DNA of 64,000 nt, taken from Gracilimonas sp. Its GTDB lineage: Bacteria; Bacteroidota; Rhodothermia; Balneolales; Balneolaceae. The stretch is from NCBI RefSeq assembly GCF_014762685.1, contig NZ_JABURM010000005.1, forward strand, positions 1,302,001 through 1,366,000. The letters run 5' to 3'. The notes under the pieces are model-generated. The model worked only from the letters and a program-made list of their open reading frames with translations. It did not search any database and had not been told where the DNA came from. Positions within the stretch are counted from its first letter, which is position 1. Every line of letters begins with the position of its first letter. Of this stretch, positions 19,294 to 28,629 are shown piece after piece. The position numbers and the translations under genes are program-made.

Positions 19294-20214
19294 ATGGCAA
19301 TAATTGAAGTGAAAAACGTCTTCAAGGCTTTCGGTAAAACCAAGGCTGTAAATGACGTCAGTTTCGAGGTAGAAAAAGGGCGAATTTTTGGGTTACTGGG
19401 TCCAAATGGGGCCGGTAAAACTACCACCATTCGGATGATTAATTACATCATCACTCCGGATAGCGGTAACATTAGCATTAACGGGGTTGAAGCAAGCCCA
19501 GAGACCCAGAAAATGATTGGCTACATGCCCGAAGAACGCGGCTTGTATAAAAAGATGAAAGTTTTTGACCAGCTCATGTATCTCACCCAGCTAAAAGGAA
19601 TAAATCCGGGTGAGGCCAGGAAAGCAATCGAATACTGGCTGGAGCGGTTCGGGGCATCGGACTGGAAAAAGAAAAAAGTCGGAGAACTTTCCAAAGGGAT
19701 GTCCCAGAAAATTCAATTCATTGCCACCATAGCACATGATCCGGATATTTATATTTTTGATGAACCATTCAGCGGACTCGATCCCATCAACAGTGAGACC
19801 TTAAAAGAAATCATCATTGAGCTCCGTGATAAAGGCAAAACTATTTTATTCTCTACCCACCGCATGGAACAAGTAGAGCAAATGTGTGATGATATCTGTC
19901 TGTTTAATCAGGGAGAGGCCGTACTGACCGGTAAACTGAGGGAGATTAAATCTTCCTTCGGCGAAAATACCATTAACCTGGAATTTGAGGGCGACGGCTC
20001 TTTTCTCGACGAACTGGAAGACGTTCGAATTAATAATCGCTCCACAAATTTTGCAGAAATCCGTGTACTGAACGGCCAAAATATGCAGAACATATTGAGA
20101 CTGGCCATGGACCATGCCGAGATTCATAGGTTCGAACGTATTGAACCTTCATTAACCGAAATTTTTATCTCCACCGTTGGGGAAGACAATATTAAAAAAG
20201 CAGAGATCCAATAA
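19294..20214 (+). CDS. ABC transporter ATP-binding protein (NatA/DrrA type)
   Basis: 306 residues. Walker A GPNGAGKTT near residue 40, a degenerate signature LSKGMSQK, Walker B YIFDEPFSGLDP and the switch histidine in FSTHRMEQVE. A C-terminal region of about 85 residues matches the DUF4162-type tail of NatA-like exporters. It energises the permease that starts one base after its stop codon. Substrate (sodium, drug, lipid or other) is not determinable. Confidence 0.92.
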   Translation: MAIIEVKNVFKAFGKTKAVNDVSFEVEKGRIFGLLGPNGAGKTTTIRMINYIITPDSGNISINGVEASPETQKMIGYMPEERGLYKKMKVFDQLMYLTQLKGINPGEARKAIEYWLERFGASDWKKKKVGELSKGMSQKIQFIATIAHDPDIYIFDEPFSGLDPINSETLKEIIIELRDKGKTILFSTHRMEQVEQMCDDICLFNQGEAVLTGKLREIKSSFGENTINLEFEGDGSFLDELEDVRINNRSTNFAEIRVLNGQNMQNILRLAMDHAEIHRFERIEPSLTEIFISTVGEDNIKKAEIQ

Positions 20215-20215
20215 A

Positions 20216-21511
20216 ATGAGTTTACATAAAATCTGGTTGGTACTGAAACGGGAATATCTTACCCGGGTAAAAAGTAAATCATTCATCATCATCACCGCAC
20301 TCACCCCTTTAGCTTTTGTAACCTTTATGGGCATTGTTGTTTATATCAGCATTTCAGAATCAGAAGTCGAAAAACAAATCGGTATACTTGACGAAACGAA
20401 TGTACTGGTTGAGCGTTTAGTTGAGCTTAATGAAGCCAGGTATTTTGATGTAGGCAATGGACCTGTTGATACGCTCCGTGCCCGGGTTTTGGATGGCGGA
20501 TTGGACGGCTTTATTGTGCTGACAGATTCGGTTATTACGCATGCAAAAAGCCCGACCCTGGTTCATGATGGCAGCGGTGGCTTGTCTTTCTTATCGGCTG
20601 TTCGATCTGATTTAAGAGATGCAGTTCGCGAAGAACGGCTTTCCCGGGAAAACGTATCAGCTGAAATTCGGGATATATTTGAAACCCGAACCGGACTTGA
20701 AGCTGTGAAACTGACAGAAGAAGGTGAATCAGAAGATAACACTGTGTTTGCCTCCGCCATTGGATTCATTCTCGGATTGTTGGTCTTTTTCGGAATTTTC
20801 TTTTATGGAGCTTTGCTTATGCGCAGCGTAATTGAAGAAAAAACCAACCGGGTGTTGGAAGTTATTGCCTCCTCAGTGAAACCCCTTGAACTTATGTATG
20901 GAAAGTTACTTGGGGTATTATCCATGGCACTGACCCAATTTGGGATATGGATCTTGTTCTATGTTGGCCTTTCTATTGCCGCCGCTCCCGTTGCGGGAAT
21001 GATCATAGAAGCACAAATGAGCAATCTTCCCGAAAGCACAACCGAAGCCGCTGCTTCTTTCGATGCTTCAATACTCGAAAATATGATAATTGAACCCTCT
21101 ATTTTCATTTATTTCATACTATTTTTCTTTCTGGGATTCATGATATACAGTGCCTTGTTTGCGGCCATCGGAGCTGCCGTTGAAAATGAACAAGATTCCC
21201 AGCAATTTATGCCCATTGTAGGGTTGCCGATTTTTGTTGCTTATTTTCTGAATACTAAAGTAATGCAGTCTCCGGATTCCAGCCTTTCAACTTTCATCTC
21301 CATTTTCCCCCTCACCTCTCCCATCAACATGATTTCGAGAATTGCTTCTACCTCCGTTCCGGGCTGGCAAATCTTCCTTTCGATCTTGCTGATGGTGGCC
21401 ACATTCTTTGGCATTATGTGGTTGGCCGCAAAAATCTATCGTGTGGGTATCTTGATGTATGGCAAAAAGGCCACTTTTAAAGATCTTGCCAAATGGATTA
21501 AGCAAAGTTAG
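20216..21511 (+). CDS. ABC-2 type permease (NatB-like)
   Basis: 431 residues from the ATG at 20216; an in-frame upstream start at 20177 would lie inside the ATPase gene. One TM near residues 20-45, a long extracytoplasmic region to about residue 180, then five C-terminal helices with ABC-2 hallmarks (VIEEKTNRVLEVIASSVKP). It pairs with the preceding ATPase as a two-gene exporter and is followed by a terminator. Confidence 0.9.
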   Translation: MSLHKIWLVLKREYLTRVKSKSFIIITALTPLAFVTFMGIVVYISISESEVEKQIGILDETNVLVERLVELNEARYFDVGNGPVDTLRARVLDGGLDGFIVLTDSVITHAKSPTLVHDGSGGLSFLSAVRSDLRDAVREERLSRENVSAEIRDIFETRTGLEAVKLTEEGESEDNTVFASAIGFILGLLVFFGIFFYGALLMRSVIEEKTNRVLEVIASSVKPLELMYGKLLGVLSMALTQFGIWILFYVGLSIAAAPVAGMIIEAQMSNLPESTTEAAASFDASILENMIIEPSIFIYFILFFFLGFMIYSALFAAIGAAVENEQDSQQFMPIVGLPIFVAYFLNTKVMQSPDSSLSTFISIFPLTSPINMISRIASTSVPGWQIFLSILLMVATFFGIMWLAAKIYRVGILMYGKKATFKDLAKWIKQS

Positions 21512-21530
21512 GTCAGGTAAAAGACTTAAG

Positions 21531-21562
21531 TGACAAGGGCAAGGTTTTCTTGTCCTTTTTTT
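21531..21562 (+). terminator. Terminator after NatAB-like exporter
   Basis: GACAAG and CTTGTC pair across an 11-base loop and are followed, after one C, by seven T. It lies about 20 bases beyond the permease stop. Confidence 0.7.
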
Positions 21563-21706
21563 ATAGTCTCCACACTAATGAACGCATTTTCGACGATATT
21601 TTATAGCCAACTGCGCACGTACTATTCTAATGGTTTGGTATTAGCGAACCGTTATCTTAAGTGCTGTTATACCCGTTAATTTTTACCGGCAACTGCAAGA
21701 AAAGCT

Positions 21707-22267
21707 ATGAAATTATATATCAAATATATGGTGAGTCTACGGTGTAAAATGCTGGTCAAAGAAGAGCTTGAGAAAATTGGCTTGCGTTATGTGAATGTGG
21801 AATTGGGTACCATAGAGATTCTCGAGGACATCACGGCTGAACAACGGGAACAATTAAAAATTAACCTGCTTAAGTCCGGATTAGAACTTATGGACGATAA
21901 AAAGCAGATTCTGATCGATAAAATTAAAACCGTGATCATAGAGATGATACACTATTTGGAAGATGAACCTTTAGAAAATTACTCGGATTACATTAGCAAA
22001 AAAGTGGGGAAAGACTATAATTATTTATCGGATATCTTCTCAGAAGTAAAGGGAGTAACCATTCAGCAGTTCATCATCATGCATAAGATTGAAAAAGCTA
22101 AAGAATTGATCCTCTATGATGAGTTAAATATTACTGAAATAGCACATAAATTACACTACAGCAGCGTGGCACATCTTTCCAATCAATTCAAAAAAATCAC
22201 CGGGCTCACTCCTTCTTTCTTCAAAAAACTGAAAAAGAAGCGCTTAGGTAACCTGGAAGATATTTAA
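21707..22267 (+). CDS. AraC-family regulator with HMA-like N-terminal domain
   Basis: 186 residues. The C-terminal part (about 95-180) is a double helix-turn-helix of the AraC/XylS type (ITEIAHKLHYSSVAHLSNQFKKITG, here read as two adjoining pieces ITEIAHKLHYSS and VAHLSNQFKK). The first 70 residues look like a beta-alpha-beta-beta-alpha-beta small domain (LYIKYMVSLRC, ELEKIGLRY) resembling heavy-metal-associated domains but without the CxxC pair. This kind of short AraC protein is common in Bacteroidota. It precedes the ice-binding-like lipoprotein gene by 143 bases and may control it. Confidence 0.8.
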   Translation: MKLYIKYMVSLRCKMLVKEELEKIGLRYVNVELGTIEILEDITAEQREQLKINLLKSGLELMDDKKQILIDKIKTVIIEMIHYLEDEPLENYSDYISKKVGKDYNYLSDIFSEVKGVTIQQFIIMHKIEKAKELILYDELNITEIAHKLHYSSVAHLSNQFKKITGLTPSFFKKLKKKRLGNLEDI

Positions 22268-22410
22268 TGATGATTTATATATCATAAAAAATCAGTGATT
22301 TATGTAAGTTTATTATTTCGCTGTGTAACACTTACAGAATCAATTTTATGTTAATTGTAGTTGTGATAATTATATCACATCAACCCGTTTTATCGGGTAA
22401 TTACAAAATC

Positions 22411-23505
22411 ATGAAATCAATAAATACTTTTTTTAAATATTCTACTTTTACAGCCCTTTTTCTGGCTGTTTTTATGGTAGGGTGTGACAATCAAAATACC
22501 GGCGACAACGGAGACCCTGATATCGATGCTCCAACGGTTCTGGCTACCAGCCCTGCAAATAACGATGCAGATGTAGCGCGCAATATAGCAGTTACCATCA
22601 CTTTCAGTGAAGCCATGGATCCTGCAACTATTAATGCTACTACGTTTACCCTAAAACAAGGGACTACAACAATTCCGGGCACCGTAACTTATAGCGGAAC
22701 CACAGCAACATATACTGCCACAAATATTTTTGCATCTGCTGATGTTTATACTGCAAATATCACAACCGGGGCAAAAAGCGCTCAGAACGTTGCTCTTACT
22801 GCAAATACTGAATGGAAGTTTACAACTGCGGGTTCAAATGAACCTATAGCAATTGTAGATCTTGGAACTGCAGGCGACTATGTTATTCTTGCCAAAACAG
22901 CAATCAATAACAACCCGACTTCTGCAATAACCGGAGATCTGGGTTTAAGTCCCGCAGCAACTTCTTACATCACAGGTTTTGCATTAACCGCTAATACTGG
23001 ATATGCAACATCAGATCAGGTAACCGGACAGATTTTTGCAGCCGACATGGCCGATCCTACACCTTCTAATCTGACCACAGCTGTAGAGAACATGATCACA
23101 GCCTATAACGATGCCGCAGGCCGTCCAAACCCTGATTTCTTTGAGTTATATGACGGAAACATCGGTGGTAAAACACTTACTTCTGGCCTTTACAAATGGA
23201 CTAATACTGTACTCATACCCTCAGATATTACCATCTCCGGTAGTGCTGAAGACGTATGGATTTTCCAGATAGCTGAAAACCTGACTTTAAGCTCAGCCGT
23301 AAATATTACCCTAAGTGGTGGTGCATTAGCCGAAAACATTTTTTGGCAGGTAGCCGGTGAAGTAACGATTGGAACAACCACTCATTTTGAAGGTGTTATC
23401 CTTTCAATGACAGGTATCACTTTAAACAGTGGTGCTACTCTGAATGGCCGTATGCTGGCTCAAACAGCCGTAGTATTGGATGGCAATACCGTAGTTCAAC
23501 AATAA
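22411..23505 (+). CDS. Ice-binding-like (DUF3494) lipoprotein with Ig-like (Big_5) domain
   Basis: 364 residues from the ATG at 22411, which gives a proper lipoprotein signal ending FMVGC (Cys about residue 25). Residues about 38-142 are an SwmB/Big_5 Ig-like domain (TSPANNDADVARN, FSEAMDPATIN). Residues about 148-364 match the DUF3494 ice-binding beta-solenoid (LGTAGDYVILAKT, TGDLGLSP, GLYKWTNTVLIPSDITISG, WQVAGEVTIG, LNGRMLAQTAVVLD). Family members bind ice or act as adhesins; many come from non-polar bacteria, so ice binding is not certain. Surface attachment through lipid is expected. Terminator follows. Confidence 0.85.
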   Translation: MKSINTFFKYSTFTALFLAVFMVGCDNQNTGDNGDPDIDAPTVLATSPANNDADVARNIAVTITFSEAMDPATINATTFTLKQGTTTIPGTVTYSGTTATYTATNIFASADVYTANITTGAKSAQNVALTANTEWKFTTAGSNEPIAIVDLGTAGDYVILAKTAINNNPTSAITGDLGLSPAATSYITGFALTANTGYATSDQVTGQIFAADMADPTPSNLTTAVENMITAYNDAAGRPNPDFFELYDGNIGGKTLTSGLYKWTNTVLIPSDITISGSAEDVWIFQIAENLTLSSAVNITLSGGALAENIFWQVAGEVTIGTTTHFEGVILSMTGITLNSGATLNGRMLAQTAVVLDGNTVVQQ

Positions 23506-23560
23506 ATAATTCAAAAACTTTCTTTAAAGAAGTAAGTGTAACATTTCATGTAACACTTAA

Positions 23561-23594
23561 AGCAGTCTCGGTGAGAACCGGGGCTGCTTTTTTT
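23561..23594 (+). terminator. Terminator after ice-binding-like gene
   Basis: Twelve-base stem (AGCAGTCTCGGT with ACCGGGGCTGCT, two G-T pairs), GAGA tetraloop, then eight T including the last stem bases. A second weaker dyad (AAGTGT/ACACTT) precedes it. Confidence 0.88.
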
Positions 23595-23702
23595 ATGCCC
23601 ATCATCCATTTAGCAGAATTCAATTTAAATGAGCCCTTTCTGAATGCTGTCTCGTATTAACCTGTGAAATTAAAACCTTAGACTTATTTCACTAAAACTA
23701 TT

Positions 23703-24179
23703 ATGACGTTACGTTTTTCTGCTTTTTTAATATTTGCTTTTTTTCTCACTATCGGGTGTAAAGACAGTTCGACTAATTCCGGTAATGACGACTCTGATTT
23801 AGAAAATAACGGGCTGGCCATCAGGGCAGTTAACACCGGTACCGGAGATCTCGAAATTTCTACGGATGGCGATGCAGCCATTGCTTTTTGTTATGAATCA
23901 GATGGCTGTGAGGAGATCACCGGTGGAGGGGGTAGTTTCCATTGGATAACGGAAGGGGATGCATCTCTCATTGACTTTTCCAGCGTTGATGGGAAAGCAG
24001 TTGGCGTCAATATTGCATTTCACGTAGATGCCGGAAGCGGTTATTTTGAAGTGGTCTCCGGCAACACTTATAAAGACGATGCCGGGTTTCTGGAATTTGA
24101 AGAAGGTAAAGTATTGTACACTTCCGATGATTTTACCGAAGGTACCATTGTTCGAGATTCTTACGGTGACACTAACTGA
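23703..24179 (+). CDS. Small putative lipoprotein, unknown function
   Basis: 158 residues with a lipoprotein signal peptide ending LTIGC (Cys19), a Ser/Asn/Asp-rich linker (KDSSTNSGNDDSD) and a beta-rich acidic domain containing two cysteines (AFCYESDGCEE) that may form a disulphide. I do not recognise the family. The acidic composition fits a marine or halotolerant envelope protein. It stands alone between a terminator and a convergent gene. Confidence 0.65.
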   Translation: MTLRFSAFLIFAFFLTIGCKDSSTNSGNDDSDLENNGLAIRAVNTGTGDLEISTDGDAAIAFCYESDGCEEITGGGGSFHWITEGDASLIDFSSVDGKAVGVNIAFHVDAGSGYFEVVSGNTYKDDAGFLEFEEGKVLYTSDDFTEGTIVRDSYGDTN

Positions 24180-24228
24180 TAATAATAAAACTCCCCAATA
24201 TACTTCAGAATGGGTTTGGGTTTTCGGG

Positions 24229-24284
24229 CTTTATCAACAAGGATGGATTTATCATAACTTGATGAATTCATCCTTCTGATAAAG
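24229..24284. repeat. Long inverted repeat between convergent genes
   Basis: CTTTATCA-AC-AAGGATG pairs with CATCCTT-C-TGATAAAG, giving a 15-base-pair stem with one small bulge around a 23-base loop. There is no clear T run on either side. It may act as a bidirectional terminator or be a dispersed palindrome. Confidence 0.6.
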
Positions 24285-24319
24285 GTTTATCCCTTCCTCT
24301 TCACATGACGGTATCTCAT

Positions 24320-24766
24320 CTATTCGGGAATCTTGGTGGCTTGCCACGCAACCGCCCGCCACTCTCCTTTTTGCTTGATAAAAGTTCCCGTATTATAATA
24401 TTCCATTGTATTATTATCGTCCGATTCAGTGCTTACAGCTACTAATTTAAACGCCACTACTGCCGTTCTTCCATATAGTTTTACCTGAACCTCCTCTGCG
24501 TGATATCTGGTACCGGGTTCTTCACTTCGATCTGCCGCCTCACTCATTCCACCCATAATATCTGCCTTGGTGGTTCGACTGCCGCTAGAGCTGGTGTAAA
24601 TCAGATCTTCCGCCCAAAACCGGTTATGTACTTCAGGATCGTTATAAGAAGCCCCTTCCATAAACTCGTCAAGCAAATTTCTCAACAATTGTTCATCATT
24701 TCCGGGTTGAGAAAAAACAAGCATTGGAATAATTAAGAAAATAGAAGAAAGGACAATCGTTCTCAT
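24320..24766 (-). CDS. Exported NTF2-like (DUF4440/SnoaL) protein
   Basis: 148 residues. Signal peptide MRTIVLSSIFLIIPMLVFSQ, then an NTF2-like alpha+beta barrel: FWAEDLIYTSSSG, a helix with KADIMGG, strands VQVKLYGRTAVVAF and GTFIKQKGEWRAVAWQ. DUF4440 proteins have no general catalytic signature, so only fold and exported location can be stated. It lies 73 bases downstream of the M1-like gene on the same strand and could be co-transcribed with it. Confidence 0.75.
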   Translation of the reverse strand: MRTIVLSSIFLIIPMLVFSQPGNDEQLLRNLLDEFMEGASYNDPEVHNRFWAEDLIYTSSSGSRTTKADIMGGMSEAADRSEEPGTRYHAEEVQVKLYGRTAVVAFKLVAVSTESDDNNTMEYYNTGTFIKQKGEWRAVAWQATKIPE

Positions 24767-24839
24767 AAAATTGGATTGAATTAAGTGTTAGCATGATTAT
24801 AGGAAATTTGCCGGGAATAAATGAGGGTTAAAAAATCCT

Positions 24840-27116
24840 TTAATTCTTTAACTCACGAATTTTAGCTAACACCCTTGGATCCAATTCTTCGCTTAACCGG
24901 TTTTTAAGCATCGCCTGAGCATCCTCTTCAGATAAATATTTAACAGCTTGCAACGAAAAATAACGGACTCTTGGGTCACGATCTTCAAACAACATCTCTA
25001 ATGTTTGCATCCAATAATCTTCGTTCTGCTCATGCTCCATCAATAAAGTCAGTGCTTCTTTTCGTACAGAATAAGGAAAACTTCCCAAGGCATACCGATC
25101 TGCGATTGTGATGGACTTGCGGGAAGTATCAGCCGGAGCGGCTATTAGCAGAATCTGGATGGCTTTTCTGCCTCCCCCCTCATTTTGTGAAAATCGCTCA
25201 GCTACGGTCACCAATTCATCCGCAGAGGCAATTTGACTATAAGTGTTCAATGCTGCATTAAAAACGGTATCTCGCTCGGCTCTGAGTAATGCGTTTTGTA
25301 CCGCATACAGCACCCGGTCGTTCTCCGGATAGTTTGACAATGCACGAAGGCCCGATAATTTTACCGAAAGATTATCTGAGTTCAGGTTTTCAAGAAACGT
25401 CTCCTCAGTACCTGAAGCATTTTTGGTTAAAAGTGAAAGTGTCTCCATCATTGCAGCCCTTACATCAGGGTTTTCTTCTTCTCTTAACACATCACGAAGG
25501 GCAAGCTGTAAATCCGGGTTATCAATGTAGTTTTGAAGCCGTTGAGCAGCCTGAATTTGTTCCTGGGGCTCAGAACTTCGAAGCTGCTTGATCCAAAACA
25601 TAAAAGGTTTTTCTTCCTCCAGGGTCACATCAATATCGGAAACCGGTGTCAGTGTCACGTAATCGATTCCGGGTGATATATTTAGGTCAACTGCGTCCGA
25701 AGCACCGGTAAAGGAAATTTCTGAGCGGGTCGTATCAGTGAAGCTATATTCTCTAACCTCTACGGTGACCAAAGATTGTATTGCTTGTCCCCGGGCTTCA
25801 AATTTCAGGGTTAATTTGCCAATCATTTCATCATATACATACTCTACATTGTACACATACGCTTCTTCAACCGGCTCCTCTTCTTCCCGGACCTTAAATT
25901 CCGGTAAAACTTCCCAATACATTCCGGTTCTTTCGTACCAAAAGTCAGCATAGTCGCTCCATCCGGTCACTCCTTCAAATCGCTGAACTAATTGCGGTAA
26001 TGATCCCCGTATTACATCCTTTAAATGATCATTTTCCAAAAACTCAATTCCTTGCTCCCATAAATTCCAGCGGTGCACTGATTGCAACTCATCGGGATTT
26101 GATAACTGCTCCGTTCCCGAGGTTCCCGTCACCATCACTTTTAAAAATTCATATTTATTATCCGGTGCATTCAGGTATCGATGATAATTCCCAAACCATT
26201 GCTCAGCCAACCCTCTTCGTAATTGAGTAGAAAGCGATCCCAAATTCTGATACAAATAAATGATCCCGGCACCCGATTGTATTTCCTCCCAATGGTTGTC
26301 GGGCAGCACTACAATGTTCAGCGATTCGTAGGGAAATTCAAAAGATAGTTTCCGCTCATATTCTTTCAAACTTATCACTGCTATGGAAAGCAAATCATCC
26401 CTTACCTCAGGTAAAAGCACATTTTCTGACACATAAAAAGAAACTTCACGCACTCCTGACCGGGCATTTACTCTTGTAAAGTCTCCTGCCGCCAAACTGA
26501 TCCCTGATACCGGGATTGGATTCTTTACCGTCCACTCCACAACTTTTTCCTCCGTTGAAACAATCTCGTCACTTTGCTTTATCCCATTGAAAACCAGTTC
26601 ATGCTCAGCCGGGAGGGTAATGGATGCATCCAGTGTAGCTTCTACTTCGGGATGGTCAGGAACAGGAAGCCAGTGATGACGGGCTTTGGGGTTTAAAGAA
26701 GTCCATAGGTTTCCGTATGCATCTTTAAGAATTCCATACGGGGATGAACTTCTCCAGGTAATGGTCAATTCAGCGTTTTCTCCGGGAGCCAAATCATTTG
26801 CTAATTGAATAATGAGCGAATCCGATGAAACCCGGAATTCAACTCCATTTCCATCAATTGAAATTTCCTGTATCTCCAAATCTGATGTATTAAACACTAT
26901 TTCGTTAAGTCCCGGGCGGCGAGAGGTAATCAAATACTTCCCCACACCTTCTATAAGCGGCACATCCTTATCGATGTTGAGATCCAGTACTATATGATTG
27001 AGAACAAAAGGCAGATCCGGATATGACTCATATTGCCATTCGTCAACGTTATGTTGTGCAATTGCTACACCGGAACTGATTAATAAAACAAGTAGTGTTA
27101 GGAATCCTTTCTTCAT
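24840..27116 (-). CDS. Exported M1 aminopeptidase-like pseudoenzyme with HEAT-like repeats
   Basis: 758 residues with a signal peptide (cleavage after GVAIAQ). The N-terminal beta domain (about 30-220) and central region follow M1 gluzincin peptidases, but the zinc site is lost: where HExxHxWFG is expected, residues about 297-306 read RGLAEQWFG, and the exopeptidase GxMEN motif is replaced by IQSGAG. The downstream zinc-ligand glutamate is also not found. The C-terminal quarter (about 515-755) is made of alpha-helical HEAT-like repeats (NPDVRAAMMETLS, DPRVRYFSLQAVKYL). Probably a binding or scaffold protein of the periplasm. It starts directly at the hisN stop, so hisN and this gene share a transcript. 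Confidence 0.75.
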   Translation of the reverse strand: MKKGFLTLLVLLISSGVAIAQHNVDEWQYESYPDLPFVLNHIVLDLNIDKDVPLIEGVGKYLITSRRPGLNEIVFNTSDLEIQEISIDGNGVEFRVSSDSLIIQLANDLAPGENAELTITWRSSSPYGILKDAYGNLWTSLNPKARHHWLPVPDHPEVEATLDASITLPAEHELVFNGIKQSDEIVSTEEKVVEWTVKNPIPVSGISLAAGDFTRVNARSGVREVSFYVSENVLLPEVRDDLLSIAVISLKEYERKLSFEFPYESLNIVVLPDNHWEEIQSGAGIIYLYQNLGSLSTQLRRGLAEQWFGNYHRYLNAPDNKYEFLKVMVTGTSGTEQLSNPDELQSVHRWNLWEQGIEFLENDHLKDVIRGSLPQLVQRFEGVTGWSDYADFWYERTGMYWEVLPEFKVREEEEPVEEAYVYNVEYVYDEMIGKLTLKFEARGQAIQSLVTVEVREYSFTDTTRSEISFTGASDAVDLNISPGIDYVTLTPVSDIDVTLEEEKPFMFWIKQLRSSEPQEQIQAAQRLQNYIDNPDLQLALRDVLREEENPDVRAAMMETLSLLTKNASGTEETFLENLNSDNLSVKLSGLRALSNYPENDRVLYAVQNALLRAERDTVFNAALNTYSQIASADELVTVAERFSQNEGGGRKAIQILLIAAPADTSRKSITIADRYALGSFPYSVRKEALTLLMEHEQNEDYWMQTLEMLFEDRDPRVRYFSLQAVKYLSEEDAQAMLKNRLSEELDPRVLAKIRELKN

Positions 27117-27890
27117 TTATTTGGTATGTGCGTCAAATATTTCTTTTACTTTCGGAAACAGTTTTTTAGTGGTTGAATATCCATTTCCGGAATGGATGGT
27201 TTTACGGCCTTTCATATCGCTAAATACTCCGCCCGCTTCCTGAATCACAGGTAATAACGCGGCCGCATCCCAAATATTCAGTTCGGGATCATACATCAGG
27301 TCGGCACGACCGGAGGCCACCATCATATGTCCGTAAGCATCGCCCCAGGTCCGATGAATTTTTGTCCGGCTCAACAATTCCTGAAATAGTTCCTGTTGCC
27401 CAAGCTGACGGAACCGATCAATTTCAGTAACTAAAAAAGTGGCTTCTTCCAGCTTATGTATATCCCTAACCTTGCACGGCTTTCCGTTTAATGTGGCACC
27501 GTAACCAATAGCCGCTGCACACAATTCCTCCAGGGCCGGAGCATATATTATTCCTATTTGCGGCTCATTGTCAATTAATATACCAATCAAAGTGGTGTAA
27601 AATGGGATGCCATGGATAAAAGATTTTGTTCCATCGATTGGATCAAGTACCCACTGAGTATTACTGCCTTCATTGGTTTTTCCATATTCTTCGCCAATAA
27701 TCCCGTGTTCAGGATATCTTTTGAGTATTTCCTTGCGAATGATCTGTTCGGTTTCGCGATCAGCTATTGTAACAGGAGAGTCGTCTGCTTTTGATATTAC
27801 TTCAACATCATCCTGTTTAAAATATTTAAGGGTATGGTCTCCGCCAATTTTAGCAATTTCAATTGCTGCATCTAATAATTCTTTTATCAT
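27117..27890 (-). CDS. hisN: Histidinol-phosphatase / inositol monophosphatase family
   Basis: 257 residues. Metal-dependent FIG-superfamily phosphatase. Metal ligands are visible as Glu67 (GEEYG), Asp83 and Asp86 (DPIDGTKSF) and Asp near residue 209 (IWDAAAL). The TWGDAYGH and PFYTTLIG segments fit the HisN subgroup rather than SuhB, which suggests histidinol-phosphate hydrolysis, the penultimate step of histidine synthesis. No other his gene is adjacent (hisI lies about 9 kb away). Alternative: general inositol-phosphate phosphatase. Confidence 0.85.
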   Translation of the reverse strand: MIKELLDAAIEIAKIGGDHTLKYFKQDDVEVISKADDSPVTIADRETEQIIRKEILKRYPEHGIIGEEYGKTNEGSNTQWVLDPIDGTKSFIHGIPFYTTLIGILIDNEPQIGIIYAPALEELCAAAIGYGATLNGKPCKVRDIHKLEEATFLVTEIDRFRQLGQQELFQELLSRTKIHRTWGDAYGHMMVASGRADLMYDPELNIWDAAALLPVIQEAGGVFSDMKGRKTIHSGNGYSTTKKLFPKVKEIFDAHTK

Positions 27891-27945
27891 TACCTTTGTA
27901 TGTTCATCAAATATTTAAACTAATCACGTACCTTCTGCCAAAACT

Positions 27946-28545
27946 ATGAGTATGAAAAATATCCTGCCAAAAATTTTAATACCTGCTTTGTGTGTCATGC
28001 CCATGCTTTCGCATGCTCAAAACGACACAGTCCGGCTTAGCAACGAAAGCAAGTTAAGCATTAAAGGAAAATCAAATGTAAATGAATTTCGATGTCAGGC
28101 AGAACACGATCTTCAGCAGGATTCTTTAAATTATTCCTATCAGGTAGAAGCAGATACAGTAACCGTTAACGGGGTTTTACTGGCTCTTGAAATCGATCAG
28201 TTTGACTGTGGGAAAAGAGCCATTAACCGAGATTTCCGAAGTACGCTCAAATATAAGGAATATCCGTTTATCGAAATCATACTTAATGAGCTGGTATTAG
28301 ATGAGGCCACCGGTATTGTTCCTCAGGAAGCCAAAGTCACCATCAGAATTGCCGGGGTTGAAAGAAAATACACTGTACCCTTAAATACGTTTTCAAGCAG
28401 TGAAGAAGATTTTACCGTAGGCGGTAACAAAGTGCTCTACATGACCGATTTTGGCCTGACTCCCCCTTCCCCTATGCTGGGCCTCATAAAAGTAGAAGAT
28501 GAACTGGATATTGAATTCGATCTGGTTATTCGGCGGCAGCCCTGA
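27946..28545 (+). CDS. Exported YceI-like protein
   Basis: 199 residues. Signal peptide ending SHAQ, then a lipocalin-like beta barrel: SKLSIKGKSNVNEFRCQ, LEIDQFDCGKRAINRDF, KYKEYPFIEIILNEL and VTIRIAGVERKY. These match YceI-domain positions (the usual IxGxSxxHxF and LxxxxFDxxKYP elements), though the domain is more divergent than the YceI protein at 30096. Two cysteines may form a disulphide. YceI folds bind isoprenoid chains; the ligand here is unknown. Two alternative ATGs, 6 bases apart, are possible. Confidence 0.7.
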   Translation: MSMKNILPKILIPALCVMPMLSHAQNDTVRLSNESKLSIKGKSNVNEFRCQAEHDLQQDSLNYSYQVEADTVTVNGVLLALEIDQFDCGKRAINRDFRSTLKYKEYPFIEIILNELVLDEATGIVPQEAKVTIRIAGVERKYTVPLNTFSSSEEDFTVGGNKVLYMTDFGLTPPSPMLGLIKVEDELDIEFDLVIRRQP

Positions 28546-28550
28546 TAATA

Positions 28551-28573
28551 AAACATAGTAAATCTATGTTTTT
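28551..28573 (+). terminator. Terminator after YceI-like gene
   Basis: AAACATAG and CTATGTTT pair around a five-base loop and continue into T residues, six bases after the stop codon. Confidence 0.7.
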
Positions 28574-28629
28574 GCTCAACCCTGCCTAAATAATAAAATT
28601 CTGTCTCTCCACGAATTCGAAAAGTTTAC

